From Limisphaerales bacterium (GTDB taxonomy: Bacteria > Verrucomicrobiota > Verrucomicrobiia > Limisphaerales > UBA11358), in NCBI GenBank assembly GCA_003161635.1, contig PMOA01000066.1, forward strand, positions 8,164 through 63,669: a DNA stretch of 55,506 bases, given 5' to 3'. Made by a program: the position numbers and the translations under genes. Shown here piece after piece: positions 1 through 13,000 of this stretch; position 1 is the stretch's first letter; each line of letters begins with the position of its first letter. The notes under the pieces are model-generated. The model saw only the letters and a program-made list of their open reading frames with translations, made no database searches and had not been told where the DNA came from.

Positions 1-1652
1 ATGCGCTGCGCCTCGCCGCCGCTCAACGTGCTGCTCTCGCGGTCGAGCGTTAGGTAGCCGAGGCCGACATTTTTCAGGAACCCGAGCCGGGCGCGGATTT
101 CCTTGACGACCTCATGCGCGATTTTTTCCTCAAATTCCGTGAGCTTGAGACCGGCAAAAAATTCGTCGGCCTTTTCCACCGACAACGCGCAGACGTCCAT
201 GATGGAAAGGCCGGGAAGTATCAGTCCCGAGTCCCGAGTCCGCGGTCTCCGGTTTCCAGTTTCCGCGGATGGCGGACTGTGGACCACGGACTGTGGACTC
301 TCAACTCCGATCCTCACGGCCAAAATCTCCGGTTTGAGCCGTTTGCCCTTGCAGACGTCGCAGAACTGCGGGCTCAGGTAGGGCTTGATGCGGTTGCGGA
401 CGAATTCACTTTCGCTTTCGGTGAACAGCCGCTCCAGATTCGGCAGGACGCCCTCGAACGGGCGGTTGATGGTGCTCATTTTGCCCGCGCGCCAGAAATG
501 AAAAGCGACCTCGCTTTCGCCCGAGCCGTGCAGCAAAACTTTTTTGAAATCGTCCGGCAGGTTTTTCCAGGGCGTTTCCAGGCTGACGTTGAAATGCGCC
601 ACGACCGACCGCAGCATGGCCTTGTAATAAATGTTCATCCGCTTGCCCGCCCGCCGCCACGGCTGGACGGCGCCGTCTTCGAGCGACTTTTCCGGATCGG
701 GCACGACCAGGCTTTCGTCAAAAATCATTTTCTGGCCGAGGCCGTGGCAGACCGGGCAGGCGCCCGCCGGGGCGTTGAAGGAAAAATGTTTCGGCGTGGG
801 CGGATCGTAACTTTTGCCCGTGGCCGGGCTGCACATTTTGTTGGAATGAAGCGTTTCGGTCCAAATTGATTTGGCAGGGGTGACCTGCTGGTCGCCCTGG
901 CTGACCGGCAGGTCAGCCCTACCAGAAGAGTTGTGCAACGCCAGCATCACGCCTTCGCCCCAGCGCAACGCGGTTTCGACCGAATCACCGAGCCGCACGC
1001 GGATCTTGTTGTCAATCACCAGCCGGTCCACGACCGCTTCGATGGTGTGAAATTTCTTTTTGTCGAGCTTGACGCGCGTGTCGGCGGCGAGTTCGACGAA
1101 TTCGCCGTCCACCCGGGCGCGGACGAACCCTTCATGGGCGAGGCGTTCGATGACGTCGCGGAATTCGCCTTTTTGCCGGCGGACGACCGGCGCGAGCAGC
1201 ATCACGCGGGTCTTGGGCGGCAGCGCGAGGATTTTGTCCACGATGTCGCTGGTGGTCTGGGAGACGATGGGCACGCCGGTGTCCGGGCAGTGCGGTTTGC
1301 CGACGTGCGCGTAAAGCAGGCGGAGATAATCGTAAATTTCCGTGGTGGTGGCGATGATGGAGCGCGGGCTGGAGCCGGAGCTGCGCTGTTCGATGGCGAT
1401 GGCCGGCGACAGGCCTTCGATGAAGTCCACCTCCGGCTTTTGCATCTGGTCGAGAAACTGCCGGGCGTAGGCGGAGAGGCTTTCGACATATTTGCGCTGG
1501 CCCTCGGCATAAATCGTGTCGAACGCGAGCGACGATTTGCCGCTGCCGCTCAGGCCGGTGATGACCACCAGCTTGTCGCGCGGGATGTTCAGCGTGAGGT
1601 TTTTCAGGTTGTGCTCACGCGCGCCGCCGATGCGGATGAATTCTTTGCTCAT
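1..1652 (-). CDS. uvrA: Excinuclease ABC subunit UvrA, N-terminal part (3' end outside window)
   Basis: My reverse-strand translation from ATG at 1652: [67 protein letters not shown]...; Walker [10 protein letters not shown], zinc motif [16 protein letters not shown], signature start LSGGEAQR at the left edge. Open to base 1 so not listed in the ORF track. Confidence 0.95.
   Translation of the reverse strand, partial: MSKEFIRIGGAREHNLKNLTLNIPRDKLVVITGLSGSGKSSLAFDTIYAEGQRKYVESLSAYARQFLDQMQKPEVDFIEGLSPAIAIEQRSSGSSPRSIIATTTEIYDYLRLLYAHVGKPHCPDTGVPIVSQTTSDIVDKILALPPKTRVMLLAPVVRRQKGEFRDVIERLAHEGFVRARVDGEFVELAADTRVKLDKKKFHTIEAVVDRLVIDNKIRVRLGDSVETALRWGEGVMLALHNSSGRADLPVSQGDQQVTPAKSIWTETLHSNKMCSPATGKSYDPPTPKHFSFNAPAGACPVCHGLGQKMIFDESLVVPDPEKSLEDGAVQPWRRAGKRMNIYYKAMLRSVVAHFNVSLETPWKNLPDDFKKVLLHGSGESEVAFHFWRAGKMSTINRPFEGVLPNLERLFTESESEFVRNRIKPYLSPQFCDVCKGKRLKPEILAVRIGVESPQSVVHSPPSAETGNRRPRTRDSGLILPGLSIMDVCALSVEKADEFFAGLKLTEFEEKIAHEVVKEIRARLGFLKNVGLGYLTLDRESSTLSGGEAQR
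223..306. repeat. Degenerate period-7 array inside uvrA (12 x 7 nt)
   Basis: agtcccg agtcccg agtccgc ggtctcc ggtttcc agtttcc gcggatg gcggact gtggacc acggact gtggact ctcaact; 84 nt, stays in frame on the minus strand (..[42 protein letters not shown]..). Confidence 0.8.
872..924. repeat. Palindromic element with TGGYAGGG termini inside uvrA
   Basis: Imperfect 14-bp terminal inverted repeats tggcaggggtgacc / ggtcagccctacca, with inner palindromes gacctgctggtc and ctgaccggcaggtcag; translated in frame as [21 protein letters not shown]. Confidence 0.75.
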
Positions 1653-1756
1653 GGCCGCGAATTTTCAATTCAAACCAACCGGGAAATATATGCAAACCGG
1701 CGGTGAAAGCAAAGGCGGATGTTGCGCGGGCCGCTATTTCGCAGGCGATGACAATT

Positions 1757-2419
1757 TCATGCGCCGGACAATTCCTTTACGCATAATATCGCCGCGGCCT
1801 TTTCAGGATGGTTGCGGGTCCAGACGAAATGTCCCGCCAGCGAAATGATGCCCCAGAAAAAACGCGGCCGGCCTTTGATGGCATGATATTCGCCGCGCAA
1901 CTTTTTTGGCCCCAAAAATCCGGCGACCTGATATCCATAACCAGCCATTTCGGCAGGCTCCCATCCGGAAAGATGTTCTTGCAGGTCATCGTTGGCTGTG
2001 TGCCGTTGTTGAAGAAAACCGCAGGGGGTGAAGAGAATGACTTTCTTCGCCGCAATCTTTTCCATGTCCTGCATCATCTTCAGACCATCCGGCTTGATAA
2101 CATGTTCGATGACGTCAAGGCCGACACAGGCGTCAAATTGTTTGGGGCGGAAATATCGGGCCAGATCCCGCACGTCGCCATGAATCATTTCATCGTGGGT
2201 ATTAAGTCTTTTTGCCTCCGCAACCGCCGGCTCATATCCCTCAATGCCCACAATATGCGGAACCCCGATGGTGCGCATAACGGGGGAAGCTCCGCACCCT
2301 ACATCCAATACGCTCTGGCAGCCCAGCAATGCCTTGCGCAAAGCCAGCCGGACAGTAATCGCCGCCGGGTCAGTCCCCTGTTTTATCAAGTCCAATGTCA
2401 GCCTGGTTGCGCTTTTCAT
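1757..2419 (-). CDS. Class I SAM-dependent methyltransferase
   Basis: 220-aa ORF with [16 protein letters not shown] (motif I) and [10 protein letters not shown]. Confidence 0.8.
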   Translation of the reverse strand: MKSATRLTLDLIKQGTDPAAITVRLALRKALLGCQSVLDVGCGASPVMRTIGVPHIVGIEGYEPAVAEAKRLNTHDEMIHGDVRDLARYFRPKQFDACVGLDVIEHVIKPDGLKMMQDMEKIAAKKVILFTPCGFLQQRHTANDDLQEHLSGWEPAEMAGYGYQVAGFLGPKKLRGEYHAIKGRPRFFWGIISLAGHFVWTRNHPEKAAAILCVKELSGA

Positions 2420-2884
2420 AAGCTAAATTCATCGGAAGCCTATCTTTCAAGCCGCCATCAAACAATGAATTTCCGCCAGCCGGATCGAGTGAACAAAAAA
2501 TGCCGGTGCAGTTTTGGCCAGGCTGGCGCTGTCGGCCAGCAAGCCCAAACCGAATGCCATTCCCGCGCGGGGACTTTGGAACAAGGCCACCGGCACTTTT
2601 ACGGATTCATGAGAAACTGCGTTGAAATAGAAAAGTGTTGTTTGCTGAGGGAATCGTTCCGGTTCGCGCAATCGCGTTTTAGGAGCGGTTCTTTACCAAT
2701 CAGACTCGCAACAGGAAGAACCCGTGTGGGTGTGAATAACTTATTCTGGACAGGAATGGAGGCCGGCGTAGGGTCACAATTAATCGGATGGCTTTGGTTC
2801 TGAACCAATCACAACTGCAACAAATGACACTTCGATTGGCCAGTCGTGTGCCCTCAGAAAAGCAAAAATAAACAAATTGAACCT

Positions 2885-3652
2885 ATGAAAACAAGCAAAT
2901 CACTAAACCTCACTGAATTGTCTCTCGTTAACCTCGGACTCTCGACGACCGGGCAAACCCTGAAAAAATATCTATTAATCTCAATCGCAAGTATTCTGGC
3001 CTTAAGCGCCCCCGGTATGGCCAAAGCAAGCCCGCTTACTGTTACCTCTGCCATCGGTGGCGTTCCCACTGTGAGTGGCGCTGCGCTGGAGAATTTCAAC
3101 GAACCGTCGCCATCCATTCTGACACTTTCCGGTGCCGCCTCACTTGAAACGGGCCCTTCTTTTGGGATCATTGATGGTGGTCTTTACGTGCCGCCTTACT
3201 TCTCCGGTTCGACAGCGGCTTTTTTTGGCGAATCTCCGGCCAATGGCTACGATAGCAGCCAATTCGTTGCCGTTGCGGATGGGGGTTCAGCGAGACTCAG
3301 CTTTACAACCCCACAGAATTATTTTGGACTCCTTTGGGGAACAGTTGATGGAGGCGCAGGTGGAGTGGGCACTAACTACCTTACGTTCTACGACAATAAA
3401 AATAACGTCATCGGCACGATTTCTGGGGCCGACATTTTTCCCTTTGCTCCTGGCGGAACAGACGTGAATGGAACCGCTTACGTCAACATTACTTCGACGG
3501 TCCCATTTTCGAAAGTTGTCGCCACCAGTACGCAACCTTCGTTCGAGTTCGATGATGTAGCCTACGCGCAAGTTCCAGAACCGGCAAGCGGCGTTTTGTT
3601 TGGTGCCGGGCTTTGCCTCCTTGGTTTTGGGTTGCGACGTAAATCCGCGTAA
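2885..3652 (+). CDS. PEP-CTERM sorting domain protein
   Basis: From ATG 2885 (MKTSKSLNL...); C-terminus VPEPASGVLFGAGLCLLGFGLRRKSA = PEP motif + TM + basic tail. Confidence 0.87.
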   Translation: MKTSKSLNLTELSLVNLGLSTTGQTLKKYLLISIASILALSAPGMAKASPLTVTSAIGGVPTVSGAALENFNEPSPSILTLSGAASLETGPSFGIIDGGLYVPPYFSGSTAAFFGESPANGYDSSQFVAVADGGSARLSFTTPQNYFGLLWGTVDGGAGGVGTNYLTFYDNKNNVIGTISGADIFPFAPGGTDVNGTAYVNITSTVPFSKVVATSTQPSFEFDDVAYAQVPEPASGVLFGAGLCLLGFGLRRKSA

Positions 3653-3870
3653 GCTGCGGCTATCGAGCTGGATAGAGCCTCGCATCAGTTTTGGAAGTCG
3701 GATTCGCCTCATTCAACTTAACGGGCAAATCCAGACCGCGGTGAAAGCAAAGCGGGATTGCGGACCGGAGCGCCGGGCGCATTTTGAGGCAGTGCCCCCG
3801 GAGCGCCGGCTTGCCGGGGCATAGCTCAGCGACGACCGGCCTCTGGCCCGGCGGGTGTTGAGATTCCAGC

Positions 3871-3902
3871 AGAAACGCGCCGGATCGGAAATCGGCGCTC
3901 CC
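3871..3902 (-). repeat. GGGAGCGCC-end repeat, one arm
   Basis: Reverse complement gggagcgccgatttccgatccggcgcgttt matches gggagcgccggtctccgacccggcacgttt at 47616 (26/30, all four differences transitions). Confidence 0.65.
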
Positions 3903-3953
3903 AGGAACGGGAAGAACAATGGCGGCAATGAGGCCGCGGCCACGCTTGCGTTT

Positions 3954-4015
3954 GGAGCGCGGACAGCTTTGTCCGCGCGTTCATATCAACTCGCGGGCAG
4001 GGCTGCCCGCGCTCC
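3954..4015. repeat. 62-bp palindromic element with GGAGCGCGG/CCGCGCTCC termini
   Basis: 9-bp perfect terminal inverted repeats; two internal hairpin modules gcgcggacagctttgtccgcgc and gcgggcagggctgcccgc; 11 bp beyond the end of the giant subtilase ORF. Confidence 0.8.
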
Positions 4016-4026
4016 TTCCAGTCACC

Positions 4027-7000
4027 TCACGGATATTCGACGAGCCGATAGAATTTCATGGCCGTCGGCGCGTTCGTGTCCACGAAGGTGAAATTGGTGG
4101 TGATGGAAGTGATGTAGGGCGGGCCGGGCGGGATGTAGTTCCACACCATCGGCGGCATGAGGTTGGTCGTCCAGGCCACCTGGAACTGATAATTGGTGGG
4201 CGCGGACCATTGCAATTGGAAGTTGCCATTGGTCAGCACGCTGACGCTGGAGATGGACACCGAGGGATAACCGAAGATGACTTGAAAGACGAAGGTGACA
4301 TTGGTGGCGCCAAGGTTTTGAAAACCGAGGTAATAGTTCGTGCCCGGCACGAGCGGCGGCACGGAATTGCTGGTGAGCACGAAGGCGCCGGCGCTGGTGG
4401 CGGACAGCATCAGGAAATCGCCCGCGTTGGTGTTGCCGGTGGGCGGATTGGTCTGGTTGAACCACACGTTCAACGGGCCGGTGGCGGAAATCAGGATGTT
4501 ACTTGCCGAGATGGCGTTGGCCGGCACCGTCACCACCGCCTGCGACATGGCCCCGGCCGGGACGGTGTTGGTGGCGGGACCCGAACCGGTGATCGGCCCC
4601 AGATTCAGGCCGCCCAGGACCCGGTAGAATTTCATGGGGCCAAACCCGCCGGTCAGAGTGCCGTCGTCAAAGAAACTGAAATGTCCGTTGGTCGCCGTCA
4701 CGACGACGTTGATGACCGGGTTCAGGACCGTGTTCCACACCGGCGGCGCGAGATTGGTCGTCCACTGAATCTCGTACTGGAAATTCGTCGGACCCTGCCA
4801 CTGAAGCAGGAAGCCGTTCGTCCCGCCGATGTTGGTGGCCGTGATGCTGGTAATGAAAATGGTGTTGGTCGGCGGCGGCACGTTGGTCGAAGTCAACAGA
4901 TGGAAATCCACCTCGATGCTGAAACTGACGGCAAAGCTGTTCGTGTTTTGCACGCCGAGCCAATAAGTCCCGCCGGGCACGATATTCGTCGGCGCACTGG
5001 TGGTGCTCAAAACGGAAATGCCATTCGTCGCGCCCGCCAGCAGGGTGTAGTCACCGGCGTTCGTCCCCGTCCGCGGCGTGGTCGGGTTGAACAGCAGGTT
5101 CACCGGCCCGGTGGCGGAGAGCAGCAGGTTGGTCGCGAAATCCGCGTTCGTTGGCACGTTGACCAAAAAGTAGTCAATGCCGCCGGCCGGAACGGAGCTC
5201 GTCTGCGGTGCGCCGTTGGTCAGAGACTGCAAAAGTATCAACCGGTAAAAGCGCATCGGGCCAAACCCGCCGGTTTGCGAGCCATCGTCGAAGAAGCTGA
5301 ACAGTCCGTTCGTGGGCGTGGGCGGGCCGGTGTAAGTAACGATGTTGCTGAAGGTGTTCCACGCGGGCGGCGCGAGGTTGCCCGTCCATTGCACCAGGAA
5401 TTCATCATTGGTCGGCGCATACCAGGCGAGCAGGAAGCCGAACTTTCCGCCGATATTGGTGGCCGTGATGCTGGAAATGACAATCGGGCCGGCCGGGGCG
5501 TTGGTCGAAGTCAACAGGTGGAAATCCACCTCGATGGCGTAGGTGACGGCGAAGCTGTTCGTGTTTTGCACGCCGAGATAATAAGTCGAGCCGGGCACCA
5601 GCGGCGGCGTGGTGCTGGCGCTCAACACGACGGAACCGTTCGTTCCGGACGGATACGTGCCGTCCGGCAACAACAACAGGTTGGTCGTGGGCGGGAAATT
5701 GGTGTCGAACCAGACGTTCACCGGGCCGTTCGTTGCGAAGAGCAGGATGTTCGTCGCGAAATCCGCATTCGTCGGCACATTCACCACATAATAGATAATA
5801 CCACCGGCACCGACCGAGTTCGTTTGCGGCTGGCCGCCCGTCAGGTTTATCAACGTGGTGACAGTGACGGTGAAACTGTTGGTCGCGCTCAACGAGGTGG
5901 CGTTGACGGCGGGGGGATTTGTATCGGTAACAACCGTAGTAAAGATGTTGGTGGTTCCGGCTTGTGCCAGGGTTGGCGTCCAGGTGATGACGCCATCGGT
6001 GTCAATCGTGGCACCGGCTGGGAAGCTGATCAACTGGTAAGTCAAGGGGTTCGCCGGAATGTCCGTATCGGTCGCCGTGTTCATGACGGTGAGCGTGCTC
6101 AACGCATTGATAATATAATTTGTCTGGCTGGGAACATTCGCCGGCCAGAACGGCGGGGTGTTCACTTCATTCACTGTCACGGTGAAACTGTTGGTGGCGC
6201 TCAACGGCGGCGCGCCGTTGTCCGTGACGACGGCGGTGATGATGTAAACCCCCGGTCCCTGAGCCTCACTTGGTGTCCAGGTGATGACGCCGTTGCTGTT
6301 GACGACCGGCGGCGGATTCGTTGTCGCATAATTCAACGGCCAGCCGTTTGTGATCATGGCGTTCGTGTCAACGAGCATCGTCACTGTGTAAGTCAGCGTC
6401 TGCGGCGGCAGGTCCGAATCGTTCGCGGTGTTCGTCACCAACAGCGTCGTCAATTCATCCAGCGTCTGTGGCGGCAGATTGGTTGTCAGCCAGAACGGCG
6501 GAGTGTTCGTGAGGTTGACGTTGAATGACGAGGCGAGCGCCAGATTATGAAAATAACCGCTTGAGATGGCCACCACGTTGCTCAAGCCGGGGGGTATGCT
6601 CGTTTGATTGGTGCTATTGTCGCCCCAGGCCAGCACACTTCCGTCATTCTTCAACACCAGGCTGTGGAACCCACCGGCGGCGACCGCCACCACATTGTTC
6701 AAGCCCGGCGGCACATCCGTTTGACCGTCGCTGTCGTCGCCCCAGGCCACCACCGTCCCGTCGTATTTCAAGGCCAGACTGTGAAAACCTCCACCCGCGA
6801 TGGCCACCACATTGCTCAAGCCCGCTGGCACATTGGTCAGGCCGGCGATATTGTAGCCCCAAGCCACCACCCGGCCGTTGCTCTTCAACGCCAGACTGGA
6901 CCATCTGCCGCCCGCGATAGTCACCACACTGTTCAAACCCGCCGGCACATTCGTCTGACCATGGAACCCATCACCCCAGGCCAGCACCGTCCCGTCGTTT

Positions 7001-10000
7001 TTCAAGGCCAGGCTGTGATCATGAGCGGCGGCGACGGCCACCACATTGCTCAAGCCCGACGGCACGTCCGTCTGGCCGAGGTAATCGGCACCCCAGGCCA
7101 CCACGCCCGTTTCATCAAAAATCTGGTCGAAGCCATAGACCACTCCCAAGACATTGCTCACCACCAGGCGGAAATGATACGGCTGGTTCATCACCAAACC
7201 GTTGATCTGATTGGCCACATAAACCACATTGAAGCTGCCGCCCACACTGACCGGCGGCGTCTGGTTTCCGTAGGTTGCGCTGGTTCCCCATTCGAACCAG
7301 GCCGTGGTGGGCGGGCCATTGGGCGTGGCCATGCCGTTCAACTGGGCGCTCGTTCCCGTGACGGAAGTGGCCGGTTGCGTGAACGCAAACGGCGACAGGG
7401 CACCCGTCACGAAGACGGTGAAGTAATTCGTGGCGCTCAAGATCTGGTTGACCGGCGCCCAGGCATTGAAGTCCGTCACCACCGTGGCGATCAGGTTGGT
7501 GGTGAGAGCCTGCGCCAGCGTCGGCGTCCAGGTAATGGCACCATTGGTGTCAATGGTCATGCCGGCCGGCGGGTTGAGCAGCGTGTAAGTCAGCGGATTG
7601 GTCGGGATGTCCGAATCACCGGCCGCGTTGGTCACGATCAGCGTGTAAAAGGCGTTGATGGTCTGATCGGCCGGTGTGCCCAAAAAGAACGGCGGCGTGT
7701 TCACTTCAATCACGATCACATTGAAACTGTTGGTCGAATGCAACGGCGGCACGCTGCTGTCGGTGACGGTGGTCTGGATGAAATAAAATCCCGGCCCCTG
7801 CGCTTCTGTCGGCGTCCAGGTAATGATGCCATTGGTGCTGATGGCCACGCCGGGCGGACCGGACACCGAGTAAGTCAACGGCGGGTTCGCGCTGGAGGCG
7901 GTGTTCGTCACCGTCATCAGGGTCAATTCATCAATGATTTGCGTGCCAATGGACGGCAGCACGGGCGGGAATAACAAGTGGAAGTCCACCTCGATTCCGT
8001 AGGTAATGTTGGAGGTGCCCGTGTTTTGCACGCCGAGATAATAAGTCCCGCCAGCCGCGAAATTGGTCGGCGCGCTGATGAGGCTCAAAATGGAGGAGCC
8101 TCCCGTCGAGTTGGGTATCAACAGATAATCCGGCGGATTTGTGCCGGCGGGCAGCGTGGTCTGGTTGAACCACACATTCAACGGGCCGGTGGCGAAGAGC
8201 AGGCGGTTGGTGGCAAAGTCCGCATTGGGCGGGACGATGACCAGATAATACGCCATGCCGCCGGGGGGAATGACATTGGTCACCGCCAATCCGTTGGTGA
8301 GCACGCCGATGGAGTTGAAATTGGTGGCAAAGTTGAACCGCAATTGCCAGCTTACGAGCGTGTTCGTGAGACCGGCGCCGACGCGATTGTCCCAAATTTC
8401 AAGCTGCCACTGGCCCAGCGCGTTCAGCCCCTTATAGGTGTCGAGCGATTGCTCGGGCAGGTAATACACGTCGCCACTGCCACTGATCACGTTGGTGGTC
8501 ACAACATTGTTGGTAACAAATACAAGCTGGCTCAGGGCGAAATTATCCAGCAACATGCCCGGCTCGATTCCGGTGATTTGCAGGACCGTGTTGCTCAGCG
8601 CGGCAGTGAAGGTGATGTTCGTGGTCTGCCAGTTGGTGTTGTTGCCGAAGAAAAGGAGATTAGTGCCGCCCACGGTCACCTGGGCCTCGGCCAGGCCTTG
8701 AGCGATGGATGGCGCTGCCAGATCGTATTTGCCCATGATGCCGTGATTGAAAATGGCCTTGATTTCCGAAGCCGAAAGCGGGCGGTTATAAATGCCCGGC
8801 TCGTCCATCATTCCATTGAAATGATTGGCAAAATTACCTGCCGGCCTGACACCCAGGAAAAAATCAACGCTGGTCCAGGGGGTAAAGCCAGTACCCAAAT
8901 CCAGGCTTTGAACGACCACGCCATTTTTGTACAGAACCGCCAATCCCGTTGCTTTGTCAAACGTCACGGCCACATGCTGGAAGATGTTTCCCGTCATGGT
9001 CCCGACCGCCGAACTCAGGGAGTGTGCGGTGAGAGTGGTATCCATAATATTGGCGTAGAGATCACCGTCATAATTCCCCGAAAAACCAAATTGGGCGGCG
9101 ATCGGCGCGGCGCCACTGCCGGAACCTACATTCCACTCCAACAGCGATTGGAGATTGTTGATTGTGGCGCCCACCGGGTTGACCCAGGCATCGATGGTGT
9201 AACCGCTGTTGTTGATTCCAACATCAAGACTGGCACTGGCGGGGACCCTTACTTGTGAACTGACACCATCGAAGACAAACGCCGTCCCAACCACGCCGCT
9301 GGCGTAGGTCATGCTGCTGGGGGTGCCCGGGTTGTTGCTGATGCTGTCGTTCCCATTATTTTCCCCCCGCCACAGGCTCACAATGCCCGGCCCGCGATAC
9401 GCATACGACAGAGTGTAAGTCTGTCCCGGCACCGTGGGCAGAATGCGCGAAATCTGGCCATCGGCCAGTGCCAGCAGGTTGCTGCCCTGATAGGCCAGAT
9501 TGGTATCAGTGATCACCGTGACCTGATTGGTGTTTTCGGCCCAGCCGTCAAAAAACGATCCGCTTTGGGTGTAATCCCCGGCCGCTGCTCCTTCAAAACC
9601 ATTGGCCCCATAATTGGTCCAATAAGTGGTATTGGTCACATAGGTGAAGTTGGTCATAACAACAAAGTTGGTCAGAACAAAACTGTCCAGCAACATTCCC
9701 GGCTCGATTCCAGTGATTTGCAGCGGCGTGTTGGTCTGGGTGGCGGTGAAGGTGATGTTCGTGGTCTGCCAGTTGGTTGTTCCAACGACGATATTCGTTG
9801 ATATGCCGTTCAAAACAGCTTGTGCGGCTTCAGCGCAAACCGACGGCGGTGTCGCCAGACCGCATTTGCCGGCATGACCGGCATTGTAGATGGCTTGGAT
9901 TTCATTCGAAGAAAGCGCACGGTTGAAAATCGCAGATTCATCTATTACGCCTTGGTAATAAAAATTGCCAAAATCCATTCTTCGCCCAAGCAGTAATGCG

Positions 10001-13000
10001 GTGTCAGTTTTTGGTGTGAAGCTGCCCAAATTGCTCGACGCTACAAGCGAACCGTTGTAATATATTTTGCCCACCCCACTAGCCTTGTCGTAGGTAAGGG
10101 CTACATGCTGAAGTATGCCGGCCTGAACGATTCCTGTAGGCGATGCAAAAATGTGAAGGCCACCCACCGAATCAACAATGTTCGCATAAATGCATCCCGG
10201 ACCTCCAACCCCGCCGAAAACCCCCGAGATCCAAAAATGAGCTCCATTGTGGATACTGCCACCGTTTCCTCTCCACTCCATCAGTGGTTCCTGATTGGTC
10301 ACGGATGTCGGTGCTGTCCAACATTCCAAAGTGAATCCCTGTCCTGTCCCCACATTAAGCGAAGGTGAAGCGGGCACGCTGACCGTGCCAGCAATGCCGT
10401 CAAAATTGAATGCCTGCCCCACTTCGCCGGGTGCAAAACCAAGCCCGCCTTGTAAAATACCGTTGTTGAGACCCATGATGTCGTTGGCATTGTTTTCGCC
10501 CGGCCACCAGCTTACCAAGCCTTGCAGTGGCGGCGCTTCGCGATATGCATACGACAGGGTGTAAGTCTGGCCCGGCACCGTGGGCAACAGGCGCGAGATC
10601 ACACCGTCGGCCAGCGCCAGCAGATTGGTGCCGGAATAGGCCAGCGTCGCATTGCTGATCACGGTCACTTGGTTGGCGGTCACGCTCCAGCCGCCAAAAA
10701 CCGGATTGACTCCTTGTACATAGTCCCCGGCCACCGTTTTTTCAAAACCATCGTTCAGGCCTGACGACAAATTGATCGCGTCCAGCAGCACCCCGTAGGC
10801 AACGTCCGGCCATGGTTTTCCAGCATCCAAGGAATGAAAGGTCAGGAGTGTGGACGAAGAGGTGGCGGTGAACACGTAAGACGTCGAATGCCAATTGAGG
10901 CTTGCCCAGGTGTCGTTGAAATTCGCAACCAAAGTGCCCACCGGATTGTTATTAATCAAAACGTTGGCGCTGGGGATGGTAAGACCGACGCTGTCTGCGT
11001 TCCGCGAATAGGCAAGGCTGAGCACGTAGTTTTGGCCCGGCACGGTGGGGATGTTCGTGGATATCGTTCCCGCATCAACACCATCCAGATCCATCATCCA
11101 ATTCCCTTCATCGGCTTTATTTCCAAACCAAGTTCCATTGATTGCAAGATCCACACTTCCGGAGTCAACATGCCATCCCTCAGGAAAATATTGTCCCGCC
11201 GTGGGTGAAAAACTGATCGTGTTGGTGCTCTCAAAACCACTGTGCCATTCGGCGGCGGCCGGCACCATATTGGTTGTATATGCCGTATTGGTTACCACCC
11301 ATGTATTGGTTACCACTACCGCATTGGTGACCGGCACCATGATGGTTGTCACCACCACATTGGTGACCGGGGTGAGGGTCGGGGTGCCGTGAAACGGCGG
11401 CACGGCATATTTGATGGGCGTCGTCGTCTTGTTCGTGTCTTCCGTCAGCACCAGATAGGTATAGTAGGCCTGCGACGAATTTACCGTGTAATCCCATATG
11501 GTGCCCGGCTGCGGGTTGCCGTTGGGATTCATCACAATGGTCAGCACGGAGGAATTGGTGTAGGCGATGTTGAACACGCCGCTGAAGCTGATGAAGCCGG
11601 AATCAAAAATCAAATTCCCGCCCTGGTCGAACACGACCATCTCGTCCGCCAGGCTCTGAAAATCGTAATACACCGTCAGTGTGCCGTTGATCGAGGCGGT
11701 GGTCACGAGGTTGGTCACGGGCGACGCGCTGCCGTGAGACGAGACCGGGATGATGTTCGTGATGGCCAGGGTCGCACCCATGCCGTTGGTGGTCGTGCCG
11801 CCGCGATTTTCCACGAGCAGACAACGCGTGCCGTCCGGGCTGATCAAATGGAACACCAAATCGGACACGCGCGGATGATCCACGCGCAAGCCGACGTCCA
11901 CCGACGAGAGGTTCTGGGCCGCCGATACGTAAATGGAATTTGTCATCACGGCGTCGTCCAGAATCGGCGCCGGCCCGCTGGAACTGAAAATCACCTGCCC
12001 GGGCACTTTGCCGATGGTGAAGTTCACAATCACATAATTCGACTGCGCAATCGCACTGTCATTGTACACGCCGTACCAGTAGCGGCCTGGTGCCGGCGAG
12101 CTGATGGTAATCGAATTGCCCGGTGGAGTGCCGTTGGTAAGTCCCGCCGGCCCATATTCATTGGTGTCTGTCAGTGTCGGAATGGAGCCGTATTTGACGT
12201 AAAGGGACTCATACGGGGACGGGGACGGAGTTAGATTCGTGGCCGATACTGTCATGCTGCTCACCCCGGAAGGCACGTCAATGTAATCACGGGGCCCCCA
12301 ACCAAACGGTCCGGCCGTGCCATAAACCCCCTTGGTCGGATCCTGGTGCGGTTCGATCAACATTTGGAAGCTGGTCACACTGCCTGTCTGTGTCAGCGAA
12401 TCATCCACCTCGGTCAGCAACCACACACCATTGCCCTGTTGACCGGTAAACGTGTTCAAGCTGCCCGGGCCGTCCGACGGTTGCGATCCGATGATGTCAC
12501 CCTGCCCGCTGTCGTCATAAATCTGCGTGTAAATCCCTGATGAATTGTAGAGCGAGTCGTGATTGTTCAATACGATGCTTCCCGACAATCCATTATTGCC
12601 CCCGTGCGTGAGAGTGCCGATGAGGTCGCCAAAATTCTGGTGCGCGATGAGGTCGGTCACCACCACCTGCTGCACCTGCATCGGATAAAGGGCAAGACCG
12701 AAGACATAACCCGAACCCGGATGCGCCGGGCTGCCGTCGGGAATGTCCACCGGCAACGGCACGCCGAAGACGCTCTGGCTGCCGTTGGGATTCAACTGGC
12801 TGAACGGGTGCTGGCTGAAAATGGGGATGAACCCGTATTCGGACGCCTCCTGGTCCTCCGAATACACACCCACGTAATAAACCTCGCCGGGAATGGAGGG
12901 ACTAGAATTCGTATCCACGACAAATTCCGTGCCTCCGCGACCCAACGACGCACCGTTGAAGATGTTGCCCGATGACGCTCCAACTTGCGCGCCGTTGACA

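Noticed and set aside
114-1706. Plus-strand ORFs 114-869 and 933-1706
   Set aside because: Antisense to uvrA, which translates cleanly on the minus strand.
2420-2884. Possible small genes (2447-2671, 2599-2808) before the PEP-CTERM gene
   Set aside because: Short overlapping ORFs without motifs or clear start context.
3919-6528. 869-aa plus-strand ORF opposite the subtilase (also 6604-7974, 7978-9258, 12985-15120)
   Set aside because: Arg/His/Gly-rich translation without domains; antisense of a strongly supported Thr/Asn-rich CDS, typical frame artefact.
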